In this document: positions 11,171 to 22,460 of the stretch, piece after piece
Numbering within the stretch: the stretch's first letter is position 1
How the letters are laid out: each line of letters starts with the position of its first letter
Source of the DNA: Druceiella hillmani
Lineage: Eukaryota; Arthropoda; Insecta; Lepidoptera; Hepialidae
Length of the DNA stretch: 64,000 nt
NCBI GenBank assembly: GCA_039881145.1
Contig: JAYKKI010000095.1
Span: 5,253,501 to 5,317,500 of the forward strand
Direction: 5' to 3'
Program-made: the position numbers and the translations under genes
Notes under the pieces: generated by a model
What the model saw: the letters and a program-made list of their open reading frames with translations, nothing else
Told to the model about the DNA's origin: nothing
Database searches by the model: none

Positions 11171-11440
11171 AGTCATTGTAGTACATAGTTTAGATAATGG
11201 ATGAAATACAATGAGTACTTAGTGATTGTAGTACATAGTTTAGTAATAAAATGGATGAACTACAATGAGTATTTAGTGATTATAGTACATAGTTTAGTAA
11301 TATAATGGATGAACTACAATGAGTACTTAGTGATTGTAGTACATAGTTTAGTAATATAATGGATGAACTACAATGAGTACTTAGTGATTGTAGTACATAG
11401 TTTAGTAATATAATGGATGAAATACAATGAGTATTGTGAA
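11171..11440. repeat. 54-bp tandem repeat, about 5 units
   Basis: 'gtagtacatagtttag' starts at 11178, 11228, 11282 (with an a), 11336 and 11390: steps of 50 then 54 bp. Each unit contains 'attgtagt' and its complement 'actacaat', so every monomer can fold. Units 3-5 are nearly identical. Confidence 0.93.
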
Positions 11441-12429
11441 TAGTCGTACACTGATTGAATATAATGGGTGTTTTTAGAGGTATACAACTTTAAAACGAAA
11501 TAAAAAATAGATAAAATTCATAATAGTAGCCATGATATTGGCTTTATTGAAAAGGTGATTATGTGATATTTGTGTTTAAATACGATTTCAGGCATGTGAT
11601 GGGCGCTTCGACTGGCTGTGCGCAATCTGGAAGTCCAATTACCAATCATTTTTCGAGCATTTGAGATCGTATGTTGGCAATAACGCAGCGAATGTTGTCT
11701 TCCAAGTGGTCCAACGTCTGTGGTTTATCGGAACAGACTAGCAAGTTTATTTCTACAGAAAAAAATCCATAGATATCACACGATCGTGGAAGCTACTTTA
11801 CAAGGGCATTATGCGAAATTATGCGCTTATCGAATGTTTCCCGCGATAAATCGATTGTGTCGCGTGGCGTATCGCTTGTTACACCATCTTCTTGAAACCA
11901 AAGCCCTTCAAAAGTTAACGTAATTCAATTGAGGTACATAAAAAATCACAAAAAAACGGTTCTCGCCTGCCTTATCTTTGAAGAAATACGGGTCAATGAT
12001 TCTACCAGTCAATGAAGGTATTTTTTGTGGATGTAAAAGCAAATAATCGCATCGTTCACTCCGAATATTTTAACTGTTAAATAGGTTTGTCTACAAACAT
12101 TATATTCTGGACTATAGGTATTGAACCTAGGTAGCGTAAACCAAATTTACATTTGGATCTTTTTTATTATCAGCGTAATACTATTTCTAGTCATAATTTT
12201 TTCATATGGTCGTAATGAGTTTCTTATCATATTTCAGTTTTTTTAAATTTTTAAAATCATTATCGGAAAACAAAAGTTACAAAACCCGTCAAAGCGTCAA
12301 AGCTTTTAATTCTGAAGTTTTATATTCATCTGCTTCAAATTGATTATTAGTTGTTTTAATTAATAAAATAAAGTATAATTAAAAAAAAGCTGTTATATAC
12401 TTTATTTGAAGAAAAATAGCGTTTGTAAA
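11441..12429. other. AT-rich intergenic DNA
   Basis: No gene recognised. A more balanced segment at 11580-11935 holds a 67-codon frame (11720-11923) with no recognisable product. It may be decayed transposon sequence. Confidence 0.4.
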
Positions 12430-12468
12430 AATATTCGCATTATTTTTGCGAATATGAATGCGAATATT
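12430..12468. repeat. Inverted repeat of 'gcgaatat' (11-bp arms)
   Basis: Outer arms 'aatattcgcat' at 12430-12440 and its complement at 12458-12468. A third 'gcgaatat' lies in the loop, so alternative hairpins are possible. Confidence 0.8.
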
Positions 12469-12499
12469 AACAAAAAATTTTCAAATGCTTAAAAGTGCC

Positions 12500-12560
12500 T
12501 AATATGTACGGAACCTTCATAGTGCGAGTTACAATAGAATTTCGCAGGTTTTTTGGATTA
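12500..12560 (+). mobile_element. R-family repeat, 3' end fragment
   Basis: 'acggaaccttcatagtgcga' followed by 'gcaggtttttt' matches the variant 3' end at 32836-32890. The rest of the element upstream is too diverged to delimit. Confidence 0.5.
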
Positions 12561-13729
12561 GAAAAACACATCATAAGCTCCATGCTTAAAACTGTATTTT
12601 TAATACAAATTAATTAATATATACGAGTAGCTAGCCCTTCATATGCCAGAGAAGATTTTATTAAATACAAATGAGATTATAACGCTTTATAAATACATGC
12701 CTTTGTTAGAATCGTCGCCTTCCTCTGGGGGATAAAAGAAATACTTATTTTTAGTCTGCTACTTCTGTCCAAAGTCATTGAAAGTATTGTCCATCACAAA
12801 CTAGTTATCTTCTACAAGCTTATAAACAAATTAAATCTGGTTTTAAAACTGGGCACATTACCTTAGTTGAAAACTTGACCGACATGTTTACTCCACACTC
12901 TTTTTTTCATTCCTCGTTCCGTTTATACTCTTAACGTCGTTTTACGATAAAATGATTTTACTCCTAATTACTCTGTTTCATTTCTTTTCTTTTTTAAGAC
13001 GCCTGAAGAAGTTACACTCTGATAAATAGAATACAAAAAAAACAATAAGATCCTTGGTATTAAACCAAAAAGGGTATTAAACCATGATATGATTATTGTA
13101 TATCAATTAAGATTCCTTGAAATTGCTTTAATAATTGACCTATTTTCTGTTTGAGCTGCTAAATTGTCAGAAGTATTTAATAGAATGTTGATAAAGCGAG
13201 AAACGTTTCGTTAACTTTAAATTAACAACCACCGCAGGGGGATTCTTAGAAACGGTTGGATAAATTTCTTTATAGTAATAAATATATTTAAAATACGAGT
13301 TAAAATAAATATATTAGAATTTAGAATTTGGTTTGAATAACAGTAGCATCCTTAATTTTGCTTATTATAAAAATAAATGTGCTAACAATAATTTTAGTGC
13401 TATTGCTCTGTTTCTCGTGACCCTAAATTGTACGAGCGAAAATATATTTTTGGAACCAAATTCTTAAATTTGTTGAAATAAAATTATTGAAGTTAAATTA
13501 GTTCCGGAGTTATGAAAATAACCCCGAATATCACATTTTAGCAAATACCGTCAAATGTCGCGAAATACGAATTAATACAATTTTAAACTATTTTTTATTA
13601 TTTAAAAAATATCCTAAAATTATATTAGTTCAAATTCAACTGATCAAATTTTGTTGGAAAAACTTTCTCATTGATAATTTGTATCATTTGGATTATCGTT
13701 TAAATTAAAGCGATTTGTTTACGTCTTTT
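12561..13729. other. AT-rich intergenic DNA
   Basis: Nothing recognised in this stretch on either strand. Confidence 0.5.
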
Positions 13730-13975
13730 CGTTTGTATCCAAAAAAGGCCTGAATCAACATGCCGGATATGTTTATTACACGTTTACGTTGGCATTACTG
13801 TCTAGCGTCGAATATGCAGTATTCTCTGTAATTCTCTGAAATAAAAATGAGTTGTTAGGCAAATGGAATATCTAGTTCGGTTCGGTGCGTAACAGACGTC
13901 TGGAAACTTCCCAAAACTCTGCCTCCGCCCGGTTACTCACTCGCCTCCCGACTTACTTATGTTGAAATTGAGAAC
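13730..13975. other. Repeat-poor block, candidate conserved non-coding DNA
   Basis: Balanced composition, CpG-containing, no repeat family match and no coding frame. Candidate regulatory element by composition only. Confidence 0.25.
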
Positions 13976-14284
13976 ATATTCCATCTATTTGTCTAATTCT
14001 TTAGCCACTTAAACATAAAAATGTAAGAGACATTTTTAGTAGACTTTACCTCTAAACTGTCTATTATTATGGTATTTAATGTATAAGAGTTACCTGTCTA
14101 TTACGAAATATAAACTGACATATAATTGATCTTTATGAGTATCGGAAGTGGATGTCATCCGTAAAAGTTTTTTCAATACATCGAAGCTAATAACGTTGCA
14201 ATTAAACTGGACGTAATAAGATGTATTTTCTTCAAAGTTATTTTATTTTATTTTTTGAATTATTATTTTTTAGGATTTAGAAAG

Positions 14285-14809
14285 GAAAAATGGAATTATT
14301 ATTAAATCATTTATGTGTCCGTCTGTCACAGCCCTTTATTATCAGAAACCGCAACCTACCCCGCAATTATCTCAATATCTGACATTAAAAAATATTTATA
14401 GGAAAGTTTTATGTGGTTTGGGGTATCGCTTGAAAGGGCGTTAAAGATTTTTTTCCCTAATTTTAGGATCTTTGAAAATATATTTAAAATATGTAAAAAA
14501 ATAGATGTACCCCTTATCTGCAAAAGTATTGAACTTAAAATTATAAAAAAATATATTATTTAGAAATCTTACGCAAAGGTTGTAGGAAAACTATAACGAT
14601 GACTCTATATGTAATAGTTTTTGCGATATTTACGCCAAAATATAAATATTAAACGTCTATTTAATTATATTGGTATTATTAATACTTATCGCGTTAGGAA
14701 ATCCACGTTAATGATAATTTATGATAAATAAAGTAATATGACTTAAAATATAGTTCTGAACCCTCGAAGCGTGAGTCAGACTCGCACCTGGCGTTTTTTA
14801 TGTTATACG
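14285..14809 (+). mobile_element. R-family dispersed repeat, plus strand
   Basis: The 5' part has 'atttatgtgtccgtctgtca', and the interior carries 'ttgtaggaaaactataacga'. The 3' end is 'cctcgaagcgtgagtcagac' followed by 'tcgcacctggcgttttt'. The 3' terminal 75 bp are repeated immediately in inverted orientation (see 14734-14903). Confidence 0.7.
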
Positions 14810-14903
14810 CTAATTAGAGGTAATTAACGTATAACATAAAAAACGCCAGGTGCGAGTCTGACTCACGCTTCGAGGGTTCAGAACTATATTTTATGTCATA
14901 TTA
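14734..14903. repeat. 170-bp near-perfect inverted repeat of an R-family 3' end
   Basis: The left arm (14734-14809) and right arm (14828-14903) are complementary over 76 bp with a single mismatch noticed. The 18-nt centre is itself nearly palindromic (taatta...taatta), so the hairpin can close to a very small loop. The arms contain the R-family 3' end. Such perfection implies a recent event or ongoing conversion between arms. Confidence 0.95.
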
Positions 14904-15778
14904 TATAGAGGTAGATCGAATTTGAATTATTTCCTTTCTTATTTTATCAAAATAACCTATTTTTATCTACGAAGTTTGCCTTATTGTTTTAAGACATATT
15001 TAATTAATTTTCCTTAATTTAATACTGAAGGTATTTTATTCACTTCTTATCTAATCCAGTAATTAACTCTTACTTCAAATTACGCTCCTGTTTAACAATT
15101 GACTAATTACCTCTAAGTTATATAATAATTCCTTAATTATCCATTTAACTGCATAAATTTAATTACACATTTAGTTATTTTAAATTATATCCAAGTTATA
15201 TGATAACTCCTTAATTGTTCATTTCCCTGTTAAATGTTAATCACGTGTTTAGTTATTAACTATTTGTATGTGTATTTAGTAGCATATCACGAAATGAGAC
15301 AAGCAGGATATAGGAAAATATTCAAGGAAAAGCAATAATTATCGCTCAGTTATTCGGTTAGTCAACATATTCTTAAAGCCGAGGTCTAAGTTTTCCTACA
15401 TGGATGACTGTCGAGGCCGGAGACCTAGGTCAATTGTATCATTAGTTCCGATAATAGGAATAGGTATATCTCTATCAATTGGTATTCGTTGTCGAAGAGA
15501 CGCCCCTCGTTACACATTGTTATCGTGTATCAATAAAAACGTAGTCATGGGCGGTTAATAATTATTACTAGTGATACTCACCCAGTAATCATTCTGGCAT
15601 TTGTTGTCGTATATATGTATGTATATATAACAAATATATAATAAAAAATGGTCTCATTTCTAAAAAGAATCCTCTTTCTATCTTCTTTTTCCAAAAACTT
15701 GTTTCCTTGTAAAATTATTCGAGTTATAATTGATTCTATCGTCAGAGCTCAAGGCTGACTCGCTAATCGATAAATAAA

Positions 15779-15780
<2 letters not shown>
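14904..15780. other. AT-rich intergenic DNA
   Basis: No gene. Positions 15000-15260 show a loose reiteration of 'aattactccttaatt'-like words, probably low complexity. The segment 15340-15600 is more balanced but unrecognised. Confidence 0.45.

Positions 15781-15815
<35 letters not shown>
15781..15815. repeat. (AT)n microsatellite
   Basis: Pure AT dinucleotide tract of about 17 units, followed by cacat. Confidence 0.97.
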
Positions 15816-15822
<7 letters not shown>

Positions 15823-16149
15823 TTTTAGATTAATATGAATTATAGCAAGTATGCATATTGAATAAATAGAACTAGTAAGAATCGGATTTTCCGCATGTTT
15901 CTTCTTCTTTTAAGTGAACGATTAATCGAATAATTTTGATTTTTTATAGGACAAGATTAATATTAACAAAGAACTAATATTGTAGCATAATTTTACGATT
16001 TGAGTATAACAAGAATTTTTATTTATTTATAAACTTTTATGTATAGTACATATGGCGGACTTGTTGCTATATGAGCAATCTCTTCCAGTCAACCAATTCA
16101 TTGTGAGAAGAAAAACGCTGCCGTAGCATCAATTTTGTGCAATATATTT

Positions 16150-16480
16150 GTATATATTAGCACTTCTAGGGTTCCATGTCTCAAAAGGGTAAATGGAATT
16201 CTTATAAAATTATTTACGTGTTCGTCTGTTCGTCGGCCGCAGATGTTTTTCCCAGATACTGCTTGACGCAGAAACTTAAAATTGTTAGGCTTAGTAATAA
16301 AATATATTAATCCGCACACGTCTCAGTAAATAATACTGAAAATATTTATATGTAATTTTAGGTAAGCTAAATTGTGTACTGGAAAATAATTTTTGTGTCA
16401 GGTATCGTTTGAAAAGGCTAGTTACAATGGTCACAAAAATATTTTTTTCATAAATTTAGATGGAATTGTTTGAAAAATAA
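16150..16480 (+). mobile_element. R-family dispersed repeat, 5' portion
   Basis: 'gtaaatggaattcttataaa', 'ttatttacgtgttcgtctgt', and later 'attaatccgcacacgtctca' are R-family 5' features. The element runs into the 206-bp array, which seems to occupy its interior. No R 3' end was identified after the array. Confidence 0.55.
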
Positions 16481-17825
16481 TATTAAATTTGATAAAACAT
16501 TCAATAATACATGGCTTAGAGTCATAGAAGTAAAATTAATAATTGTATCATACGTTGCGACTTCAAACATTTGAAAATTAAAGAAAAAGTCTCCGAAATC
16601 CCCAAAGCGGTTTATAGAACATAAAAAATGTAAAGATTAAAACCCTTTTGAAATACTACGTTGATAAATGTAAGTACGCGTAAAACCATTGTTTTATAAA
16701 ATATTCAATTTTACATAGCTTAGAGTTACAAAAGTAAAATAAAGAATCGTGTTTTACCTTGTCACGTTAAACATTTGAGAAATAAAAAAAATTGCGAAAT
16801 CCCTAAAGCGGTTTATAAAATCTAAAAAACGTAAAGATTAGACACCTCTTGCAATACTACGTTGATAAATGTAAGCACGCGTAAAACCATTTTTTTTATA
16901 AAATATTCAATATTACATAGCTTAGAGTTACAAAAGTAAAATAAAGAATCGTGTTTTACCTTGTCACGTTAAAAATTTGAGATATAAAGAACAGTAAATT
17001 ACGAAATACCTAAAGCGGTTAATAGAACATAAAAAACGTAAAGATTAGACACCTCTTGCAATACTACGTTGATAAATGTAAGCACGCGTAAAACCATTCT
17101 TTTATAAAATATTCAATATTACATAGCTTAGAGTTACAAAAGTAAAATAAAGAATCGTGTTTTACCTTGTCACGTTGAAAATTTGAGAAATAAAGAACAA
17201 AAAATTCCGAAATTCCTAAAGCGGTTTATAGAACATAAAAAACGTAAAGATTAGGCACCTCTTGCAATACTACGTTGATAAATGTAAGCACGCGTAAAAC
17301 CATTCTTTTATAAAATATTCGATATTACATAGCTTAGAGTTACAAAAGTAAAATAAAGAATCGTGTTTTACCTTGTCATGTTAAAAATTTGAGATATAAA
17401 GAATAGAAAATTCCGAAATTCCTAAAGCGGTTTATACTAGAACATAAAAAACGTGAAGATTAGGCACCTCTTGCAATACTACGTTGATAAATGTAAGTAC
17501 GCGTAAAACCCTTTTTTATAAAATATTCAATATTACATAGCTTAGAGTTACAAAAGCAAAATAAAGAATCGTTTTTTACCATGTCATGTGAAAAATTTGG
17601 GAAATAAAGAAAAAGAATCCGAAACCCCTAAAGCGGTCAGTGGTGCAGAAGAAAATGTAAAGCTTGGATGCCTCTCGCAATATTATGTTGATCATTGTAA
17701 ATGTACGAAAAACCATATTATATTTTCATAAAATATTCATTTATAATAGCTTACAATCACAGAAGTCAAATAAAGAATCATAATCTTACCTTGTGATGTC
17801 GAAAATTTGGGAAATAAAAAAATAG
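16480..17825 (+). repeat. 206-bp satellite-like array, about 6.5 units
   Basis: The anchor 'aaagcgg' recurs at 16604, 16805, 17012, 17218, 17424 and 17630, giving steps of 201, 207, 206, 206 and 206 bp. Units share 'gcgtaaaacc', 'acatagcttagagttaca' and 'aagaatcgtgttttacc'. Central units are the most alike and the end units the most diverged, the usual sign of unequal exchange. No coding capacity. Confidence 0.95.
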
Positions 17826-18619
17826 TTATGTTGATTAAAATGAAGAGAAAATCTAGTTTTTCGTAAAATAAATACAAATGTTTTACGAAAAATTGAAAGC
17901 AAACCTTTTTGAAAAGATTCATGGATATTTATTTTCATAAGTTTACTATATCAACTCTATTATTTATATTTGACTTTACGATTCAGGCAAGTTTGAAAAA
18001 CCAAAACAACTTGCCATTCCATTTACATTTAACCAAATTATTGTTGTATAAAAAACAACTACAAGAACGAAATTTACTGGGTTCAAAATGGGTACAATTT
18101 ATATAAGAGTATTTATATATTTTATTATTGAATTATTTACTTATTCAATTTTATTCAATTAGAAAAATATCGTTCACTGTACAAACTATCAATCTGTGGA
18201 ATAAACCTGAAGCTAAACATTACAAACGCATAGTCGATTTACGTTTTCAAAAGTCCTCTGAAAGATATTTCGATCATGGTCACTACTTTATTCTTTTTGT
18301 CCCCTTCCATCCCTCTTCTCTGCCCATGTCGATACCTAAGTATAATTTTATCAGTTCAGTCTTTAATTTAGTTACTATTAGGTTCATTTTTATTATTTAT
18401 ACAGTTATGTTGTATATTAACTTTATAAGTCTTAAAGCCACTCTATTGCAACCTTCCAAAATACTAACTTCTGGTGTTTTTGTTGATCGGAAGAGATAGA
18501 TTATGTAGCAATAAGTTTGTCAAGTAAATAAATTTGTTTAAATCTAAATTAATAAAATTGTCCACATGTTAGTAGAAGGCTAGTTTTTTTTCCTTTTTAA
18601 TTGAAAGATTGAATTTGTT
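17826..18619. other. Unrecognised segment with a 123-codon frame
   Basis: A plus-strand frame at 18128-18499 (123 codons) includes 'SERYFDHGHYFILFVPFHPS' and several hydrophobic stretches. It is followed by 'cggaagagatagattatgta' and 'gcaataagttt', reminiscent of the 3' tails of some lepidopteran LINEs. I cannot assign it. Probably decayed mobile-element sequence rather than a gene. Confidence 0.3.
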
Positions 18620-19080
18620 TTTAAGGTTCCGTAGTCAAATGGCAATAACGGAATCCTTATAATTTCGTCCTGTCTGTCTGTCTGTATGACCTTAAAAATA
18701 TATTAGGGTAGCACTCTGTAAATGTAACTGTGGGAGAAAAAATATCCATTGCACATAGGTATCGTCAGATTGGTCTTAAAAACGATATAGAGGTTCAAAA
18801 ATATTTTTTTTAAGTCAGTAATTGGTGAGATATCCGCTTCTAAAGTCTTCAAAAGTGTGCCCCTCCCCTTTAACTTTTCAACTAACGTGTGTAAAATTTG
18901 GAAAAAATTATGATAAATATATATATAATAAACTTTCAATGAAAATTAGTTTGCATAATGTATATTGTGTAGTTTTTGAGATATTTTCGGTACCAACCGC
19001 TGCCATAACTTTGTTTTTCACAGTGCATTTGATATAAGTTATTATTATTGATATAAGTTAGATATCTATATTGATATAAG

Positions 19081-19126
<46 letters not shown>

Positions 19127-19240
19127 ATATAAGTTATATATTATCATTTGATATAAGTTAAATATTTATAAGTTTAATATGGTTTGATGCTACGGAACGC
19201 TTTTTGCGCGCGTCCTACTCGCGCTTGGCCGGTTTTTATA
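18620..19240 (+). mobile_element. R-family dispersed repeat, near full length
   Basis: The best-preserved copy. The 5' end 'aaggttccgtagtcaaatgg' with 'aacggaatccttataa' forms a small hairpin and is followed by repeated ctgt. The 3' end is 'gctacggaacgctttttgcg', 'cgcgcttggccggttttt'. The interior contains an expanded (TA)n at 19082-19124. The frames at 18703-18939 (minus) and 18822-19037 are non-coding. Confidence 0.75.
19082..19124. repeat. (TA)n microsatellite inside an R-family copy
   Basis: Pure TA tract flanked on both sides by 'gatataagtta', which itself is repeated four to five times between 19030 and 19160. Confidence 0.95.
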
Positions 19241-19343
19241 TTATGTTGCCTCATCAGTGTATTATTAATATAAATGTTTTAAATAATGAAACCTTTCACA
19301 ACGTTAATTTGTGAAGTGTCAAATATGATTTTTTGGCAAAACT

Positions 19344-19388
19344 GTTAGTGTAACGTACAACGCAGTCTGCGTTGTACGTTACACTAAC
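19344..19388. repeat. 45-bp perfect inverted duplication (22-bp arms, 1-nt centre)
   Basis: Arms 19344-19365 and 19367-19388 are exact complements around a single T. The arm includes 'gtaacgtacaacgcag'. It lies about 100 bp beyond the R-family copy and is not part of its end. Confidence 0.95.
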
Positions 19389-19878
19389 CGCACATGTACC
19401 GCACACTTAACGCACATGTACCAAAATAATCGGTCCTATGAAATATTGAAATTTCTCTGGTCGACTTTTCCCGATTCGTACCCTACGAATTAAAAGGCTC
19501 TGATCCAAAAAATATTAGAACATACGACTGAACGCGCGCTGATGAGACGGCAGATATATAAATGCGTATCTTGTCTTACGCCGTAAGTCGGTAGAAGTTC
19601 TACCACCGACTTTCTTCTAAGAAAGTTGGCGATTGTCGGCCACCTACTCATCATCTACAAACGTAGTTCGTCCGCGTTGCACGTAGTACTTGTGACATAA
19701 ATCTTGCGTTAATGTCGTCAAATCTCTTAGAACTATATTCATTGTATAACAAATTAGTAACTTCTGCCACCATCAAAAGCCATATTGTATGCAGTAAATA
19801 TAACTGAAGGATTTGCTCTAAACTTGTAATTGATATGATTAACCTGAATTTATAAATATTTGAATGACTCTTTATATG
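19389..19878. other. Balanced-composition segment, nothing recognised
   Basis: Positions 19440-19690 are CpG-containing and repeat-free, with a 'gttctaccaccgactttctt' stretch and a small inverted repeat 'aagaaagt'. No function is visible. Confidence 0.35.
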
Positions 19879-20400
19879 TTATGTCCTTTTGGTGGGTCAA
19901 AGGGTATCCACGGCGCTTCGCCATGTTTATTGGTTCTGTGGATCACGAATTTCTTCACTCCTGGTCTTGCTTATGCCCTTCAGTACCATCACCACAGTTT
20001 ACCGCCAAATCTGTTTCAGATGCCACGTTTCTTCTTTCCTTGGGGTTTCTGATTCAAAATCTGTTTGACGAAGTATACAGATTCCCTTCTGAGCGTATTG
20101 CTGATCCAGTTCCGTTAACGACATTTTCTTTGGTGTTCAGTCGGAACTATGTTGCATTGTTCTAGCAAATTTACTCGGGCCAACATATTCGGAGAATACA
20201 TCTAGGACATTGATGAAGACTTGGGATCTCCCTGTGAGGTCTTTCATAGCCTACGATATCTCGCATTCATATAGCGGTATGGTTTCTTGACGTTAAACCA
20301 GAATATTATGAGTTTCACTCTTCGTGTTAGTTTCCGTAGATGTCACACGGGCGGAATTGGATGAAGGTCGCTCTGCTTTGATTTCCTCCCATCTCTGACA
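19879..20400 (-). pseudogene. LINE remnant: C-terminal end of a reverse transcriptase ORF
   Basis: Conceptual minus-strand translation across several frameshifts gives the typical non-LTR retrotransposon C-terminal order. First comes an 'RATFIQFRPC' / 'KLIIFWFNVKK' block (ancestral 'KLRIFNTNV..VLLYG.E.W'), then 'CILRICWPE', then 'NWISNTLRRESVYFVKQ' and 'LNQKPQGKKKRG' (family form 'WIGHTLRK...ITRQAL.WNPQGKRKRGRP'), and finally 'WRSAVDTL' before the terminal stop at 19879-19881. At least four in-frame stops or frame changes are needed, so it is dead. Plus-strand frames at 19860-20165 are shadows. The catalytic RT motifs lie upstream and are missing, consistent with 5' truncation. Family-level call is firm, clade is not. 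Confidence 0.75.
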
Positions 20401-21049
20401 AGATACTCCCGAGACATGTTTTATTCATTCTGTATCCAGCAATAACCGTGTTGTTTTCATCATATCACATTTAAATGACATTAAGATGAAAAAAATATCT
20501 AATTATTTTTATAGTATTTTTAATATTTTTATAGCGGAGACGCTTAAGTGTCACATAATTTTTTACAGGGATTCCATGTATTTAGCTATAATGTTTATTA
20601 AACACAGTAATAATGCATGTCTAAAAAGGGACACTTTTGACTTCTCTCGAGGATTGAGGATTGTTACCATAGTGTTGAAAATTCTTAGAAGTGACCCTTT
20701 GTAATAGTGGTAAGAAAATCACGTAAAGATAAATTTAACACGTAAAAATAGTATCTATGGATACCGAAGAAACGGCGATTTCAGTGGAAGAGACGTTCAA
20801 GGAAGAATGGACCTATTTCTTCCATTGAATGGCACGATGCATAGAGTACTTGGAAAATATTTTGAAAAACAATAAATAAATTACCTAGTGGTTGGGAACC
20901 AACTTTTTGATATTCTAGAACTTTCAGTTTTACCAAATTTATTTTTCGCCGAAAAACAATATGCAGCCGGATGTAGAAAAACTACAACGAAGAAAATATA
21001 TTCTATTCAATCCTCTTAGAATGTATAATAAGCATATAATACATTTACA
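20401..21049. other. AT-rich intergenic DNA
   Basis: No gene. Positions 20750-20850 are more balanced but unrecognised. The frame at 20486-20704 has no recognisable product. Confidence 0.45.
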
Positions 21050-21300
21050 TTTGTATTATAAAACAAAGTCTTCACTGCGTTTATCTGTCTGTATGAAAGT
21101 GATTATTAGTTATCAGTTACTTCTGAACGGATTTTGTTCCATTTTTCATTAATCTCTTTGACGCGTTTGTCTGTCTACGTGATTTCTCAGTAACTTCTGT
21201 ACGGATTTTGTTCCATTTTTCATTAATCTCTTTGTCGCGTTTGTCTGTCTACGTGATTTCTCAGTAACTTCTGTACGGATTTTGTTCCATTTTTAATTAA
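21050..21300 (+). mobile_element. Helitron-like fragment with internal 74-bp duplication
   Basis: 'gtattataaaacaaagtctt' and 'gcgtttatctgtctgtatga' followed by 'acttctgaacggattttgtt' is the usual 5' part of a common lepidopteran Helitron-like repeat. The block beginning 'cagt(t/a)acttct' recurs at 21114, 21188 and 21262, so 74 bp is tandemly duplicated about 2.5 times, each copy containing 'gtctgtctacgtgatttct'. No 3' CTAG end was found. Confidence 0.65.
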
Positions 21301-21783
21301 TAGATATATTGATTCATGAAGTAGGTATAGAGATGTATAATTTATAAATATTTTGAGAAAATTTTACAAGAAATTATGATGAAGTCGGAAAAAATTCATT
21401 GGCGAGGCACTTATGTAAAAACAATGCACGGCAACATTTTCTTCTTTTTTTCTGAACATTTGAAAAACATAATTTGTGAACTCAATTTTCTAGACCTTGT
21501 TGTTTGTTTTCTAGCCTTAATCTTTATCTATTTAAATTTTATAGTTATCCTTCTCAAATTATTCAGATCATGTTTACAAGGTGCAGTTTTTTAACGAATA
21601 GTTTAAAAGTTGTACGGGCGGGCTTGACATAACTTTACCGACTTGTGTAAAACTGAGGTGGGCCCTAAGTTATAGATAATTTTAAATACGGTTTTATATA
21701 ATTTTTCGGTTTTATATTACGGAATTACATAAAATGTGTAAAATTTTATTTAACAACTTATGTCGTTTATAAGCTAGAAACTA
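21301..21783. other. AT-rich intergenic DNA
   Basis: The frame at 21376-21594 has a hydrophobic C-terminal half but no recognisable homology. Probably chance. Confidence 0.4.
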
Positions 21784-22076
21784 TTGAATATATTTGGCGT
21801 TAATTTTGTAGAAATTCATTATAATTAGATTTTTCAAAACTAAATGAAACTATGTGATGTAGTATTATTTATGCCTTATTTTAATTCTTTACGACGATGT
21901 AGGTTAATTGTATGTCAACATCTTCAGGTGGGCAATTTGTAAAAATTTCTTGATTGAGAATCTATACAAATTGCAACAACACCTAGGTCATGGTAAAGAA
22001 TTTAAATAAAGTAGAAATAATACTACACCACGTAGTTTCATTTAGTTGTGAAAAATCAAAAGCTAGAAATTTTCAA
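21784..22076. mobile_element. FB-family foldback element, both arms
   Basis: The left arm starts 'ttgaatatatttggcgttaa', continues through 'aaatgaaactatgtgatgta' and ends 'acatcttcaggtggg' at about 21931. The right arm starts 'acctaggtcatggtaaagaa' and runs through 'aaataatactacaccacgta' to 'tttcaatag'. The arms are complementary with many mismatches, so this copy is older than the one at 47.6 kb. No coding capacity and no obvious target-site duplication. Confidence 0.75.
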
Positions 22077-22224
22077 TAGACGGGCAGGCACACAGCACTG
22101 TCACAACGATAAGGTCTTAAGTGTATACGGTTATTGAATTATAAAAAGTTATTAAGACATTTTAAATATAAAAAGGCTATTAACGTATGAAACAAAATAA
22201 AGTTAATTACTCGTAATTATATTG
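22077..22224. other. AT-rich spacer
   Basis: Nothing recognised in this stretch on either strand. Confidence 0.5.
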
Positions 22225-22460
22225 AGATACAGTAATAAGACAGAGTTCAAAGCTCCACTTCCAGACGTCGCTGGTGAGTTACAAACAATTAAAAATTAAG
22301 TGACTCTCTTTGTGCCCTAGATTCCCTCAGAGTTCCGCATTTGTGAGTCGCGGACTCGCCGGTGACGAAAAAATAATCGTCATGGGATATCCTAACTTGC
22401 TCTCGTATTTTTAAGGGACTTAAGGATCTTCAACCTTTGTCGGCAGGTACAAAATATCGG
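22225..22460. other. Repeat-poor block with donor-like site
   Basis: Balanced, CpG-containing block. It contains 'cgctggtgagtta' at 22270-22282, a reasonable splice-donor match, but there is no supporting frame. Candidate conserved non-coding DNA or untranslated exon. Confidence 0.25.

Noticed and set aside
11171..11440. CRISPR-like regularly spaced repeats
   Set aside because: Whole units repeat head to tail with no variable spacers; the same holds for the 37-, 43-46-, 65-, 86- and 134-bp arrays.
18128..18499. 123-codon frame considered as a membrane protein gene
   Set aside because: Hydrophobic stretches follow from T-rich DNA; the following sequence resembles a LINE 3' tail and there is no splice or promoter context.
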